From Cliona cf. orientalis (Eukaryota; Porifera; Demospongiae; Clionaida; Clionaidae), in the NCBI GenBank assembly GCA_963930775.1, contig OZ005693.1, positions 1,550,001 through 1,614,000 of the forward strand: a stretch of DNA of 64,000 bases, in the 5' to 3' direction. How positions within the stretch are numbered: the stretch's first letter is position 1; the number at the start of each line of letters is the position of its first letter. Below, piece by piece: positions 35,725 to 47,455 of this stretch. Under the pieces are notes generated by a model, which saw only the letters and a list, made by a program, of their open reading frames with translations, made no database searches and was not told where the DNA came from. Made by a program: the position numbers and the translations under genes.

Positions 35725-36804
35725 ATGACAAGTATGGTGATCACATCAGGTACTATTCCCCTGCCATTTGAGGTGGTAGTGCCCTGTTCTATGCCCAGAA
35801 TTATAATGTCCTGCAACTACATAGCTCAAAATAGTGGTGTCAAGATTCAACAGTGGCCAATTAAGTTGCATTGCTCTATATTAGACTATCGTTTAGCTAT
35901 GTGCAGCAGATATTATTAGCGCGTTTTCCAAAACAGGAAATGTGTTATTATATAAAAATAGCAGGCCACACTATTAATAATTTTAGCACATCACTAATTC
36001 TTGGTGGATACATATTATTATCCCATATCATGTACTTCAGTTGCAACTGATCATGAGGTTGGTTGCACTGCACTCTCCACAGTGGTTGGGGTTGGATTCA
36101 TCATAACAGTGCTCAACATATGCATCGTGGTTCTCTCTCTATGCATAGGATGTGCTTGTCTCCAGCGACACCGTGCAAGTACATAATATTGTTACAGTAT
36201 TCTTAATTCTCAGCTACTACTATTGATTGTTATCATTGACTCTATTCGTCAAATTGAACTAGGAAATCCTGAAGTGCAGAAGAGAATTCGAAATGCCACG
36301 GATAAGACTACACTGAGCAAGGAAGAATGTAACATTATACACAAATGAATACAGTTATTATTGTAATTATGTTTCATAAATTTATTTCACAGTTGAGGTA
36401 TCAACTATCCAACCACAATGCTATACCATTGAGGAGAACCCAGCTTATACAGCCACCAGTACTGTAAGACGAGGTGTGAATCGTATGATTGATAGGCTGA
36501 ATCAGTGTCAATCAGGGTATACCTGCAATGTGCAATTATTGTTGAATATACATGCAGATCTCTTCGACTATGAAGCTAATCCAGCTTATACACTGGTAGA
36601 AGCTCCTCATCAAAAGCAAGGTAAATTCAATAAGCTGTAGCAAGAGTACTCTTGGCTGTAGTAATGTTAATATTGAAACTGAAACGTATTTAATTTATAG
36701 GAATTCCTATATACCATGAGATACTGGTGAAGGCTGAAGATGCTGAGAAGAATACAAAGGATCTCAGCGATGATGCCGGTGCTGTTACAGTAGAACTACA
36801 GTAA
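35725..36804 (+). pseudogene. E-like second gene of block C, phase mismatch
   Basis: Equivalent exons: start at 35725 (MTSMVITSGTIPLPFEV), TM exon 36041-36178, tail exons 36393-36473 (ENPAYTATST), 36558-36620 (FDYEANPAYTLVEAP), 36701-36804. One base is missing at the end of the first exon and the TM-exon acceptor has moved, so no donor restores the phase into the TM exon. The tail exons are intact. Probably broken, or started from an exon I do not see. Confidence 0.5.
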
Positions 36805-37545
36805 CCATGCATAATCATACTGTACAAGCAAGTACACTTGAATACCTACACAGTGACTGTATAGATTTCTTATGACAAACATGATCAAGTATCATTCCAG
36901 TTGTATGCAATACTTACTATATCACCATCAATAATAATTCCATATCCAGCTTAAGTTTCACTTTTAACATCGTGATAAGTGAATGATGATCACCCGGCAC
37001 ATACAATACTTTCTCCTTGTTTTTAATTTGCAGTGGTACACACAAGGAAATAGCAAATCAATACTGTGACACTTGTACTATCACTATGAGTCTGAAATAA
37101 TTATACTACGTATAGTGGACCTACGCGGCGAGCTCTACATATGACATGTTGCATGTGATCTATTCGCTATCAATAACATATCAGTTGATTGTGAAACTTT
37201 GGGAAGGTTTGGTGTTGACAAAATACAGCCACGACTGAGAGACTTACTAGCAGTACACACTGTTGATCAAGCTCGTGGGCTAGTAGCTAGCTAGGTTTGC
37301 CATTGGAGACCAACGGTGAAATACTAGTGTAGGCTAAATCATAATCATAGTTAGTAGGGTAAATTTGTGATGAAAAAAACAGCAATACTCACGTACGTTA
37401 GCTAATCAGAAAAGTATGGTGTTGTCAACTTTCTCTAAACTCCTCTATACTGATTTACTTCATTAATAATAGCTACACCTACTAAAGAAGTTTGCTGAGG
37501 AGTGCCACAGTTAACTAGCTATAGCTAAGGCTCAGTATATTAAAC

Positions 37546-39871
37546 ATGTCTGGTACCGCATCGGGTACTACTCCCCTGCCATTTCAGGTTGGAACTCCTT
37601 TATTCTATGTTGTGGTAGGAGCTGGTAGCATAATGTCCCTTCTGCTCTGTGTCATCTTGATCCTGTGTGTGGCCATTGGCTACCTCGTAGCAAGAAAGAG
37701 ACGGTCGTACACAGTCGCGGCAACACCCGGACCACAGCCTGAAGGAGAACAGAGCCATGACGAAGAGGGGCATACTCCTAATCAACAACAGCAGCTGCAA
37801 AGCCAACCACAAGGTAATGATAGCTACATGCACACACTCACAAAATTTTCAAACAAAACGAGTGATTAATTAACTGTTGTACCCTCTCTCATTCAGTGGC
37901 AGATTCTGAAGCCTCTCAGCAGCAAAATACGTATGATATTCAGAACCCAGAATATGACGTAATAGAAGATAGAGGTGAGTTTAATTGTGACAATTTTATA
38001 GAATAATTATCGTAAAGTGATCATACCAACTTTCAATTTCAAAAATAGAACACACATATGCTGTGGTGGATGAATCACGTGTGTCAAGGCAACATCGTAG
38101 ACCAAGGCCTGGTCCACCGATTCCAGGATCAGTCAGATCTAGAGGCAGGCCAGAACAACCGTCAGAAAGACCTACTCAGCAAATTGAGCCAAGAATCGAG
38201 ACATCATCCACGACACCTGCCACACGTCAGTCACCAGATGCCAGGAGAAGAGCCAATTCGGATAAAGAGACTCACCTCACCAGAGGTGCAGCTGAAGTGC
38301 TCAAACCAAAGAAAAAGCGACCGGCTTCATGGCCGTCCATAAGTGAACCTCGAGTGGTGTTCATAAAACCCTCAAAAACTATCGATCAGGAGCTAAGTAG
38401 GGTTTATGACTCAGTGGCCCTGCCTAAAGCCAAGACGAAAGATCCAGGAGCTGTGGGGGGTATAGAGTACAACAAACTTTCGTACAAAGGGTATCCCAAG
38501 AAGGAAGTGATGTCGCCATCGCTAGACGCACTTCCTCTGTCTTCAATGTACTCACGTTTGAACACTAGCAATGATCCGTTTCAGGCACCAGCTGTCTCGA
38601 AATTATCGGCATCTACCCACAGTGTTCCTGATATTGAGGAGAAACGAGAGGCTACCCCAGCAAACAAAGATACAGGGCCTAAGGAAACTGTTCAACAAGA
38701 GCACGCATTGTCAGAGGACGATGCCATTTTGTCTCCTCTGTACTCCAACGTGAACGGCAATATGCACCCGGTGCTGAGCAAGCAAGACAAGTCGACTCCC
38801 CCCGGCCCCATGTACAGTGTTCCTGACATGAAGAAGAAGAGAGAAGCACGAAAGCTAAAGAGAGAGCACAGCGATCAAAAACTTGAAGTGAGACAGATAC
38901 CTCCTCAATTTGAAAGTGAAGTGCATACCTCAGCAGCAGCTCCTCTATACTCAAATGTAGCGGAAGAAATGAGCAAATTACAATGCCAGTCGTACAATGT
39001 TTTGGATGCAGAAAAGATGTGGGAAAGACGTCAAAATACGAGAGAGATAAGTGAGGAAAGATTGATCACAGAGGGAGCACAGCAAGGGAATGACTTTTCA
39101 GCAGATCCAACATCCCTTCCTCTCTACTCAAATCTAATGGAAGAAAAGATATCAGCACCAACTGCCCCAATTTACAGTGTTCCGGATATGGGCAAGAAAA
39201 AGAAGGAGCGGAAAGCAAAGAATGGCACAGGATCAACAAAGAATTTGGCAGACCAACAGATGTATCCAATGAAAGACCTAGCACAACGAGAGAGATCACT
39301 GACATCGGCCCCTCTGTACTCAAATATGGACATTGAAATGTCAGCTGCTCGAGCACAAGGCATGCAAGATCAGTCGACCCCAATGTACAGCGTCCCCGAT
39401 ATGAACAAGAAAAGACAAGAAAGGCTTGCCCAAATCAAGGAGGGACGACAGCATGTGCAACGAAATGCCTCTTCTCCTTCTCTTCCTCCCATTCCTCCAC
39501 AAAACTTGATCACAGACTCTATACATATGCATCATGGACAGTCGACCACCTTCGATGTCACCAGTGACCTTGCAGAGCCCATGTACCCTCACGTCAGTGT
39601 ACCTTCCTACTTGAAAAAAGTTAAGCCAATGCCAGCAGATGACGCCACGAGTGATGAGGCGGCTCACTTGTACGACTCTCCAAGACGAAACGATATCTAC
39701 AAGCCACTCCCCCTTGAAGGATTCTATGACGTTCCCAGCAGCAAGTCTCACTATGACGTACCGAGTAGTTTATCACTTACTGAAAGAAGTGAGGCTGTCG
39801 ACATGCAGCTGGGGGCAGGAATCAGTTACGAAAATGAACGACAAAACAGAGGCAAGATAGAAAGTCAATGA
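37546..39871 (+). CDS. F: large transmembrane adaptor with PLYSN and YSVPDM repeats
   Basis: Exons 37546-37813, 37897-37974, 38049-39871, phases 1 and 1, 722 residues. N-terminus GTTPLPFQVGTPLFYVVV runs straight into the TM helix and RKRRSY. Tail: IQNPEYDVIED (NPxY), TYAVVDES, VYDSVALPK, IEYNKLSY. Then four to five degenerate repeats of about 70-90 residues combine PLYSN (YxN) with YSVPDM-KKK-R (YxxP), at roughly residues 270-560. Next come PSLPPIPPQ, AEPMYPHVSVPSYLKK, LYDSP, IYKPLP, FYDVPSS and HYDVPSS. YDVP repeats are the Crk SH2 ligands of p130Cas-type scaffolds, and YxN binds Grb2. It is thus a membrane-anchored multi-site docking protein. The TM segment resembles that of receptors D9 and D10. 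Only block C has the full exon 3. Confidence 0.87.
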
Positions 39872-40965
39872 CAGCCCAATAATTATTGTGAATCAGTCAC
39901 TATTTGAAGTTTATGTGTGCTTAAGTGTGTACTTAAAACATGTTTAGTGTAAATAGTTATTGTGCAAGGAGTGTAGATCACTCTTTATCAGATGTTTATC
40001 ATGGATACCCCACTGCTTTTGAGTGATTCATGTTTTGCTGTCCTTTTTGCTTGATATTATTATAAACTATTCTGTCCTTTGTATCTTCCCTTGCATATAA
40101 AAATCACACTGACTACCTGACTGTTGAAATTGAATGGGAAAATTGTGAGCTTATCAACCATTTCATGGTTTATTATATATAGATCAAAAGTATACCTTTA
40201 ACTCTAAGAATAACCATGATTTAAAGGTTACCGTGGACATTAATAATTATAAGCGCCATGATGTCGCGGTCATGCAGTGACGTGACAGGTAGATCGCGCG
40301 GCTAGGCTATGAATTTGCTGTACGCGTATCTGGTGGGCGTAACTACGTATCTAATACGTTGCAGCCGGGCAAAGGGCGAGAATCGTGAGCTAGTGGAGGT
40401 GACTGTGAGGCGGCTAGCCATAAAATCTCTGGAAAAGAGAAACTGGTGCGTATAAACAGGGATTGTATTATCGCACTGAGGTGTTAGCTACAGCACGGGA
40501 GGGGCGGGGCTGGAGAAGCCTGATAGCAATCTCCTTGATTGCCAGCATAGGTGTCAGTGCCAGTAGCAGTGGGTGGGACCATAGTAGAATTCGAAGTAGT
40601 CTAGGCACTGCATTGGCATATGCACTCCCGGAGTACTAGGAATTATATAGTTGTTCACCACCACATTCCGGCCACCAGTCTGACTGTCATCATTTAATCA
40701 TAAACCCCAATTGTCGACGAGTGAATGTTGAGATGTACAGCTAGAAGACACTGATCTGAGCATATTGATTGTTTATGGCTGAGAGAGCAGACTTAATCAA
40801 GATCATGAGATATTAACGATGGGATTTCGGTGATAGTTATTGTAAAGCATGGAGAGATTATCATGATTGCTTATGCTATAATGAATTGATAGCTTAATTT
40901 AGCTTTGCAGGTGAAGTACACTGAGTACAACCTTGTAACTTCAAATCAACTGGCCCTGGAGGAGG
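39872..40965 (+). other. Intergenic stretch with an orphan receptor exon 1 (40309-40451)
   Basis: Mostly noncoding. At 40309 an ATG opens MNLLYAYLVGVTTYLIRCSR, then ELVEVTVRRLA, like a signal peptide plus the V-x-x-R-R-L start of SLEVYRG exon 1, stopping at 40454 after NWCV with a possible donor GTATAA at 40449. No further receptor exons follow before D4, so it is a relic or an upstream alternative first exon. This part is richer in GC than its surroundings. Confidence 0.4.
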
Positions 40966-42474
40966 ATGTTGCAGCAAAGAGATCTCACCTTTAAATCATT
41001 GATAGCTGCCATAGTGGTACTAAAACATGCTGTGGATTGTATAGCAGAGGAAGAGATAACAGAACTGGTCACTAGACGACTTACTGGTGACGTCTACCAT
41101 AACTTAGATGGTTTCTTCAGTGTGTGCAATGTAGAAAACAACTTGACGTATGTGTTCGACGAAAGGAAGTGTGTGGACCAACAACAATTGCTAAATGGTA
41201 GGGAGTTGGGTCTTTCATATAATAAGGTGATGTTTTAATAACTGACTGAATTATAATAATAGGTTGTACTTTTTCAATCGCTCCAAATGAAGAATTTTCA
41301 AGCCCCACAATTATTCTGACGATCACTGATCCACAGAGTACTAATTTGCAGATGACAGCAGAAACATTTAATTCTAGCTCAAGGAAGACAAATGCAGTAA
41401 TAGTTTATCGTGGAACAAATCGCCCTGTGAATGGTTCTCTGTGTGTCATCTCCAACCTTGAAGTATATCGAGGCAGAGATCAAGTTAATGAGATCGAGAG
41501 TGGTGGATTTTCACTATCAGAAAGTGGTATTATTGAGGTAACAGCGATATTAGCCACATGTACCATCAATAAAAATTAATTAATACTGGTGTGATTCCTA
41601 GATCGACAATGCCAGCCTAGCATACAACTTTGAGGAATACCTTGGAGAGATCTATCGCATGAACTTATCCTGTTCTGATGGAGGACTACCAGAGAGTGGA
41701 TGTCTGTTCTTTAAAGTATTAGGAAGAACCAATGTTACAAGTGGTTAGCTAATCATAATTATCGTAGATGTATACATAATACTTAAATTAATGTGTACAG
41801 CAAAATTCAATGATCTTGTGCCAGGGACAGTCTATGGCAGAGAAGGGGATGCCCCTACCACAACGATGTCCATAAGCACTACATCCACAGAGTCCACCAT
41901 CGACACTACCGTCAGCACAAATCAGCAGCCTACTTTGCTCCCTACCACGCTTCAAATGTCCAGTCCCAATACAACAAGTGCTCCTAGCAGCGTTGATAAT
42001 AGGACCTTAATGTACGCCATATATGCCATAGCAGCCATTGGAGTTGTGGCTCTGCTGGTTGTTGTGATCCTACTGTGCGCAGTCATTGCTTTTCTCTTGT
42101 GCCCATCAAGCAAGAATAAAAGGAAAAGGTTAGCCTGTGTATGCTCATAATCAACTATTGCATTCCCCAAGTCAATTTTTCCAATTTCTTTAAATAACAT
42201 TCTTTGTTGCTGTTCTCTATTGTGCAGGGAATCAGTGAACCTAACTGCTTCAAAAAACTTACCAAGTGAAACATCTGACTTGACAGGCAAGTAAAATTAA
42301 TATAGTTTCCACTATAATAATTATTCCTATCTTTGCCATACAGCTACTGCACCTGTGAATATCCCCATAACGCAGCGGGACTTACCCCCTCCTCCGGATC
42401 CTAAGTGGGACACAAACCCAGCATACAATGTAGCAGAACTTAGTACAAGCTGGAATGAAGGATCAAACGTTTGA
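40966..42474 (+). CDS. D4: SLEVYRG receptor with PPPP and NPAY tail, GC-AG intron
   Basis: Exons 40966-41197, 41263-41537, 41602-41743, 41801-42128, 42228-42286, 42344-42474; 388 residues, all phases fit. Signal peptide, LVTRRLTGDV, TYVFDERKCV, C-T-F-S-I, C-V-I-S-N-L-E-V-Y-R-G-R, GEIYRMNLSC, LPESGCLFFK, AKFNDLVPGT. Thr/Ser-rich stalk, TM helix (YAIAAIGVVALLVVVILLCA), KNKRKR stop-transfer. Tail: LPPPPDPKWDTNPAYNVAEL-stop region. The fifth intron begins GCAAGT, a GC-AG intron; any GT donor nearby breaks the frame. NPAY predicts PTB-domain docking. Confidence 0.87.
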
Positions 42475-42710
42475 ATCTGATGACAGTACTAACAGATTCA
42501 TTGCATGAGGACTTAAAATGCATACATGTAAAATTGATGTTCTTTGTACATTGAATTTCATGTCTCTTAACCTACAATTATAATATTATAGCTACATACT
42601 TCATGGTACTCAGTGGCACAATTAAGTTATCTAGCCATTCAAATCGGTTCCTCAATTCCAATTCCTGAATCCTCGATGTCTTTGGAGAGATGGCGTACGG
42701 CATACATATA

Positions 42711-42810
42711 ATATTATGGTGCTAGGAGTACAGATTTCCCCATACAATAACAATGTGTGTGTAATCATAACAATATTATGGGGAAATCTGTACTCCAAAC
42801 ACCATAATAT
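42711..42810. repeat. 100-bp foldback repeat upstream of D5
   Basis: Arms ATATTATGGTG...GGAGTACAGATTTCCCCATA and the reverse complement at 42777-42810 with about 33 bp between; it ends 90 bp before the D5 ATG. Likely a small MITE; the surrounding 42475-42899 has no gene. Confidence 0.75.
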
Positions 42811-42899
42811 ACTGCAGCTTTGAATTGAGTAAAATTTTATGGTATTATTATTAATATGCTATAGTGCTTCATTACAAAGAGTCTTGATTCTATAGCATT

Positions 42900-44378
42900 A
42901 TGGCGGATCCAAAATTAAGAGTGTTCTGGCTGGGAACAATATTTCTCTCTTGTTTTGGCTCTATTGTGTTGGAGACTAATGGAGCTGATTCACAGATTCC
43001 ATGGCCAGTGACGGTCAGCAGAAGGCCTACTGGCGATAGTATCACTTTTAGCTCTGGAGATCAAATATTATGTAACATTGATGACAATCTCACCTATTTG
43101 GTCAGTGAAAGACAGTGTGTGAGGAATCAAGGATTACTAAATGGTATAGCTTCATCAGACTCTGAATGCAAGCCCAGCTTTGCTGAGACTGCATAAAATT
43201 TTTTTAATGCCTGCAGGCTGTATGTTTTCAATTGCTCCAAGTCAGCAGCATTCAAACATCACTCTTACAATACTGATTAGAACTACCAATCAACGAGAAA
43301 CTCTGCTCATGACACCCGAGGAAGGTAGTATTCTAACTGAAGCAGTTGTAGTCCATCGCACTGCTACGCATCAATCGGTGAATAGCTCTTCTTGCTCTAT
43401 TAGTAGTCTTGAGGTCTATCGAGGCAAACGGCAAGCATTTGAGATAGCTCATGATGGATGGTCCTTGACAGATAATGGCACCATCAAGGTAGTTAACATT
43501 GTTCTATGGCCACGATTATGTGTCTTTAATCAATGTATGTAGCTTAATGTGCACCAAATAGAGTACCGTTTAGAAGATTTTGAAGGAGAGCTCTATCGTA
43601 TGAACCTATCCTGTTCTGGTGGAAGATCTAGACAACCGGAGAGTGGGTGCCTGTTCTTCAAAGTGATCGGAATGACTAATGTTACAAAAGGTTGGTCAAG
43701 AGAGCATGAAATTATCGCCTTTACACATGTCGTATACACATGCATTTAGCAAAATTTAATGAAAGTGTACCAGGCACTATTAGAGGCATGGATTTCCTTA
43801 CCACCACTACTACATTATCAAATGGTAACACCAGTTCTAGCTATAGTCACACTACTCCCTCTACTACTGGGACATCAAATATGACGTTGGACCCTAGTGA
43901 TCAGGCCTCTGGACCTGATCTATTCATCTACATCATAGTAGCCGCCACTGGAATAGTGGCACTCTTGTTTGTGGTCGTCCTGCTCTGTATGGTCCTTGTC
44001 TACTGCTGCTCAGTGGACAAGAAGAGAAATCATGGGTAAGTGCATGCATTCATGTCTTTGGTATGCAATTAAGGCAACAGTTCAGTATTTTAATGCCTTG
44101 CAATTGTATTAGTGTGTTTTGGATCTGAGTATGTTATAATCCCATAATACCAAGCTAGAGTAGCTATATAGCTACTCTTGATAATACAGACAAGGATCTG
44201 AAGTAACGGTTGCAACAAATTTGTGGTTTGAACAGCGAGATCTTATAGTACTCAAGTAAGTAAACATAATTAATCGTGTGTGTAACTACGTGAATATTAT
44301 TACTATTAATGATGTTTTGACTCCAGCAATCCCCCTGGGCCTCCCTATGATGCAAACACTCTTGAAACAGTCCAATAG
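42900..44378 (+). CDS. D5: SLEVYRG receptor with short PPYD tail
   Basis: Exons 42900-43143, 43217-43488, 43543-43690, 43750-44035, 44190-44255, 44327-44378; phases 1, 0, 1, 2, 2; 355 residues. Signal peptide, VTVSRRPTGDS, TYLVSERQCV, C-M-F-S-I, C-S-I-S-S-L-E-V-Y-R-G-K, GELYRMNLSC, QPESGCLFFK, AKFNESVPGT. Thr-rich stalk, TM helix (IYIIVAATGIVALLFVVVLL) and CC before VDKKRNHG. The short tail ends PPGPPYDANTLETVQ, one possible phosphotyrosine site. A 5'-truncated copy lies at 46395. Confidence 0.85.
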
Positions 44379-45127
44379 CAACGCTCAGTTTGTGCACGCT
44401 CACACATATGGACTTGGGTCCCATTACGGGATGTTTTAACACACTTACTTACAGTGCCTGGTATAGAAATTTCTATAGACTTATTTTCATGACAGTAGTT
44501 TTCTCATCAATTAACTGTTATTAAATTAATGCTGTGTCCCCTTTGGCGTTTATTTTGAGATTTCACTTTGGGAAGATGATATTTGGTCATGACATTGAAA
44601 TAAATATAATTCAGCTCTCTAAAGAGCATGCATTGTACACAATTATACTATAATGCACTCTGCTCAGACTGTACTTGGCTGTCAACAGTCACGGTAGCAA
44701 TAGCTATACATGACCTTGATGGGCTGTGGCCAGTAAGAGGATCTGGAGCTTTCACAAACATCTGCACAGAGTTAGTAATCTCTCAGTGAGCCACAAAATT
44801 GTTTTGTTCAACCACATCTGTTCCTCTGGGGTAAACAATACCATCCCGTTTCGAAAACAATCATCAACTCACTCACTTGTACATGTAGTGACAGATCAAA
44901 ATATGTTTTGACCACAAACTAATAAAAATAGGACTACTCAGTAGCACAGTAAAGTCAATAACTGTCTTATACTAGTATTATCACTGCAATAGCGATAGCA
45001 ATAACAATTGTCTGGGACGGTAAATGGTTTTAATTGACACGATCACGATCAATTCACATTCCTAGATAGTAGGCAAAGCTGTGTAGATTGATAAAGGGCC
45101 GGCATAATAATAATAATATTATTAGTT

Positions 45128-45953
45128 ATGGCTGTGGAAATGAGCTTGATTGGTAGGGGAGTGAGAGTCATCATATTATTAGTGTCTATTGCTTCAAATC
45201 TGATGCTAGCCAGTGAAATGAACATCCCCGTGGATGTAAACAGACGGTTCGATGGTGATATCTATCAGTACTTAAATTTTCCTCATCAAGTTTGTCAAGA
45301 CAATCTAACATATATAGTCAGCGAAGATAGATGTGTGAATGATGAAGAACTCTTCAATGGTAATTATTAAAACAGACACAGCCAGTATAACATTGTGACT
45401 ATTAATCATTATTAATTAGATTGTGGATTCGGTTTTGTTTCAAGTGAGGCACCATCTAATTTGACAACTGCATTAGTATTCCGTGATCAAAGTGGAAATA
45501 TATTTGAACAACTCAAGATGTTAGTAGATGCATCCTTAACAGATGCAACAGTAACTATTATCAACAGTAAACATCAGTTTGTGAATGGATCACTCTGTCA
45601 AATTGCTAGTCTGGAGGTGTATAGAGGAAGAAATCAAATCATTGAAATCAGCCGTGACGGACTATCTTTGAGTGAGAATGGAATGGTCAAGGTAAAATCA
45701 CACACAATTACTGTATTTGTATATTATGCAAAGCACTAGACTTTCCTTGCAGGTTGATCCTAGCAGCCTATCCTACAACACCAGTGAATACGAGGGAGAG
45801 CTCTATCGCATAAATCTATCCTGTTCTGGAGGAGAACTACCAGAGAGTGGATGTGTATTCTTTAAACTAAGAGGAGCGACTAACCTAACTCATGGTAACT
45901 CATATGCGTGCAGGATTGCTTGTTCTGTCCTAATGTTGATTATCTACATGTAA
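45128..45953 (+). CDS. D6: SLEVYRG ectodomain lacking its TM exon
   Basis: Exons 45128-45359, 45420-45691, 45753-45894 encode signal peptide and full ectodomain (VDVNRRFDGDI, TYIVSEDRCV, C-G-F-G-F, C-Q-I-A-S-L-E-V-Y-R-G-R, GELYRINLSC, LPESGCVFFK). Intron 3 matches that of D7 up to GATTATCTACA and then jumps into the middle of an NPAY tail exon (45961-46087, SQNPAYVPLG...YSQNPAYGIHSN), so the TM exon is deleted. Splicing to the chance acceptor TTTGTAG at 45960 puts the tail out of frame. Read through the intron, the protein ends at 45953 after a short hydrophobic stretch (CSVLMLIIYM). It may be a secreted or pseudogene form. Confidence 0.6.
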
Positions 45954-46249
45954 TTTGTAGTCAAAATCCTGCGTACGTTCCTCTGGGTATACAAGTGGAG
46001 GAAAGCTTTCGAGCAGCTGCAGATGCAACATCTCCCAGTGACTACAGCCAAAATCCAGCTTACGGTATTCACTCAAATCTCAATTGAGAATTGCATGAAC
46101 CTGTAAAACCTAAGAATAATGTCATTAGGTGTTTGAATACATATCTAGTCATCCTTCAAACTCACTGCACAATGTTTGTAATCATAACAATTGTTGTACC
46201 CGGTATTTGTAGTTTACATGTACATAATATTGAAATTTATGCACCATTG

Positions 46250-46366
46250 AGGCCCATTAATTTTTGCCAGTCTGTGGGCATTGACTTAGTAGTGTATGTG
46301 GCAGTGGGAGCAGCTGGCAGAATTGTCGTTCTTTTTATCATCATTTTGATTCTTTGTAGTAGCTAG
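46250..46366 (+). pseudogene. TM-exon relic after the NPAY fragment
   Basis: Encodes IDLVVYVAVGAAGRIVVLFIIILILC, close to the D7 TM helix, with no ectodomain or tail attached. The same relic follows the NPAYGIH exon at 52735 and, on the minus strand, at 62640. Confidence 0.6.
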
Positions 46367-46394
46367 ATAGAATTCTTCCAATAATAATATTATA

Positions 46395-47455
46395 GCCCAG
46401 AGCGGACGCCTGTTCTTTAAAGTGATTGGAATGGTCAGGGTGCACTACATTGTACTACACATCAATTGGTGAATAGCTCTTCCTGCTCTATTAGTAGTCT
46501 TGAGGTCTATCGAGGCAAACAGCAAGCATTTGAGATAGCTCATGATGGATGGTCTTTGACAGATAATGGCACCATCAAGGTAGTTAATATTGTTCTGTGG
46601 CTACGATTATGTGTCTTTAATCAATGTATTAGCTTAATGTGCACCAAATAGAGTACCATTTAGAAGATTTTCAAGGAGAGCTCTATCGTATGAACCTATC
46701 CTGTTCTGATGGAAGATCTAGACAACCGGAGAGTGGGTGCCTGTTCTTTAAAGTGATCGGATTGACTAATGTTACAAAAGGTTGGTCAAGAGAGCATGAA
46801 ATTATCGCCTTTACACACATATCCATACACATTTAGCAAAGTTTAACGAAAGTGTACCAGGCAATAATATTAGAGACATGGATCTCCTTACCACCACTAC
46901 TACATTATCAAATGGTAACACCAGTTCTAGCTATATTCACACTACTCTCTCTACTACTGGGACATCAAATACGATGTTGGACCCTAGTGATCAGGCTTCC
47001 GGACCTGATCTATTCATCTACATCATAGTAGCAGCCACTGGAATAGTGGCACTCTTGTTTGTGGTCATCCTGCTCTGTATGGTCCTTGTCTATTGCTGCT
47101 CAGTGGACAGGAAGAGAAATCATGGGTAAGTAAGTGCATACATTCATGTCCTTGATATGCGATTAAGGCAACAGTTCAGTATTTTAATGCCTTGCAATTG
47201 TATTTGGATCCGAGTATGTTATAATCCCATATTAATACCAAGCTAGAGTATTATACTCTTGATAATACAGACAAGGATCTGGAGTAACGGTTGCAACAAA
47301 TTTGTGGTTTGAACAGCGAGATCTATTGGTACTCAAGTAAGCAAACATGATTAATCATATGCGTACATGAATATTATTACTATTAATGATGTTTTGACTC
47401 CAGCAATCCCCCTGGGCCTCCTTATGATGCAAACACTCTTGAAACAGTCCAATAG
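46395..47455 (+). pseudogene. D5': 5'-truncated copy of D5
   Basis: Lacks exon 1 and the start of exon 2. What remains matches D5: C-S-I-S-S-L-E-V-Y-R-G-K in 46466-46580, exon 3 about 46632-46778, exon 4 from about 46838, exons about 47271-47337 and 47404-47455 (PPGPPYDANTLETVQ-stop). The start at 46395 is a fused scrap of exon 3 (RLFFKVIGM). No signal peptide, so not a working receptor. Confidence 0.8.

Larger units (their letters stand above)
23743..38266 (+). repeat. Three tandem copies of a 4-6 kb block (A, B, C)
   Basis: Block A 23743-27788, B 27789-33554, C 33555-38266. Each runs: last two D3 exons, E-type mini-adaptor, second E-like gene, then the 5' part of adaptor F. The two internal joints are alike: ...ANLDK (F exon 3) fused to AGGATCAGGGG (end of D3 exon 4). 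B is longer because of a 567-bp transposon and a longer second E gene; A lacks the TM exon of its second E gene. Copies match over coding and noncoding DNA. Confidence 0.85.

Noticed and set aside
39066-39751. Antisense ORFs opposite F exon 3
   Set aside because: Mirror of the repetitive coding exon; no splice or homology support.
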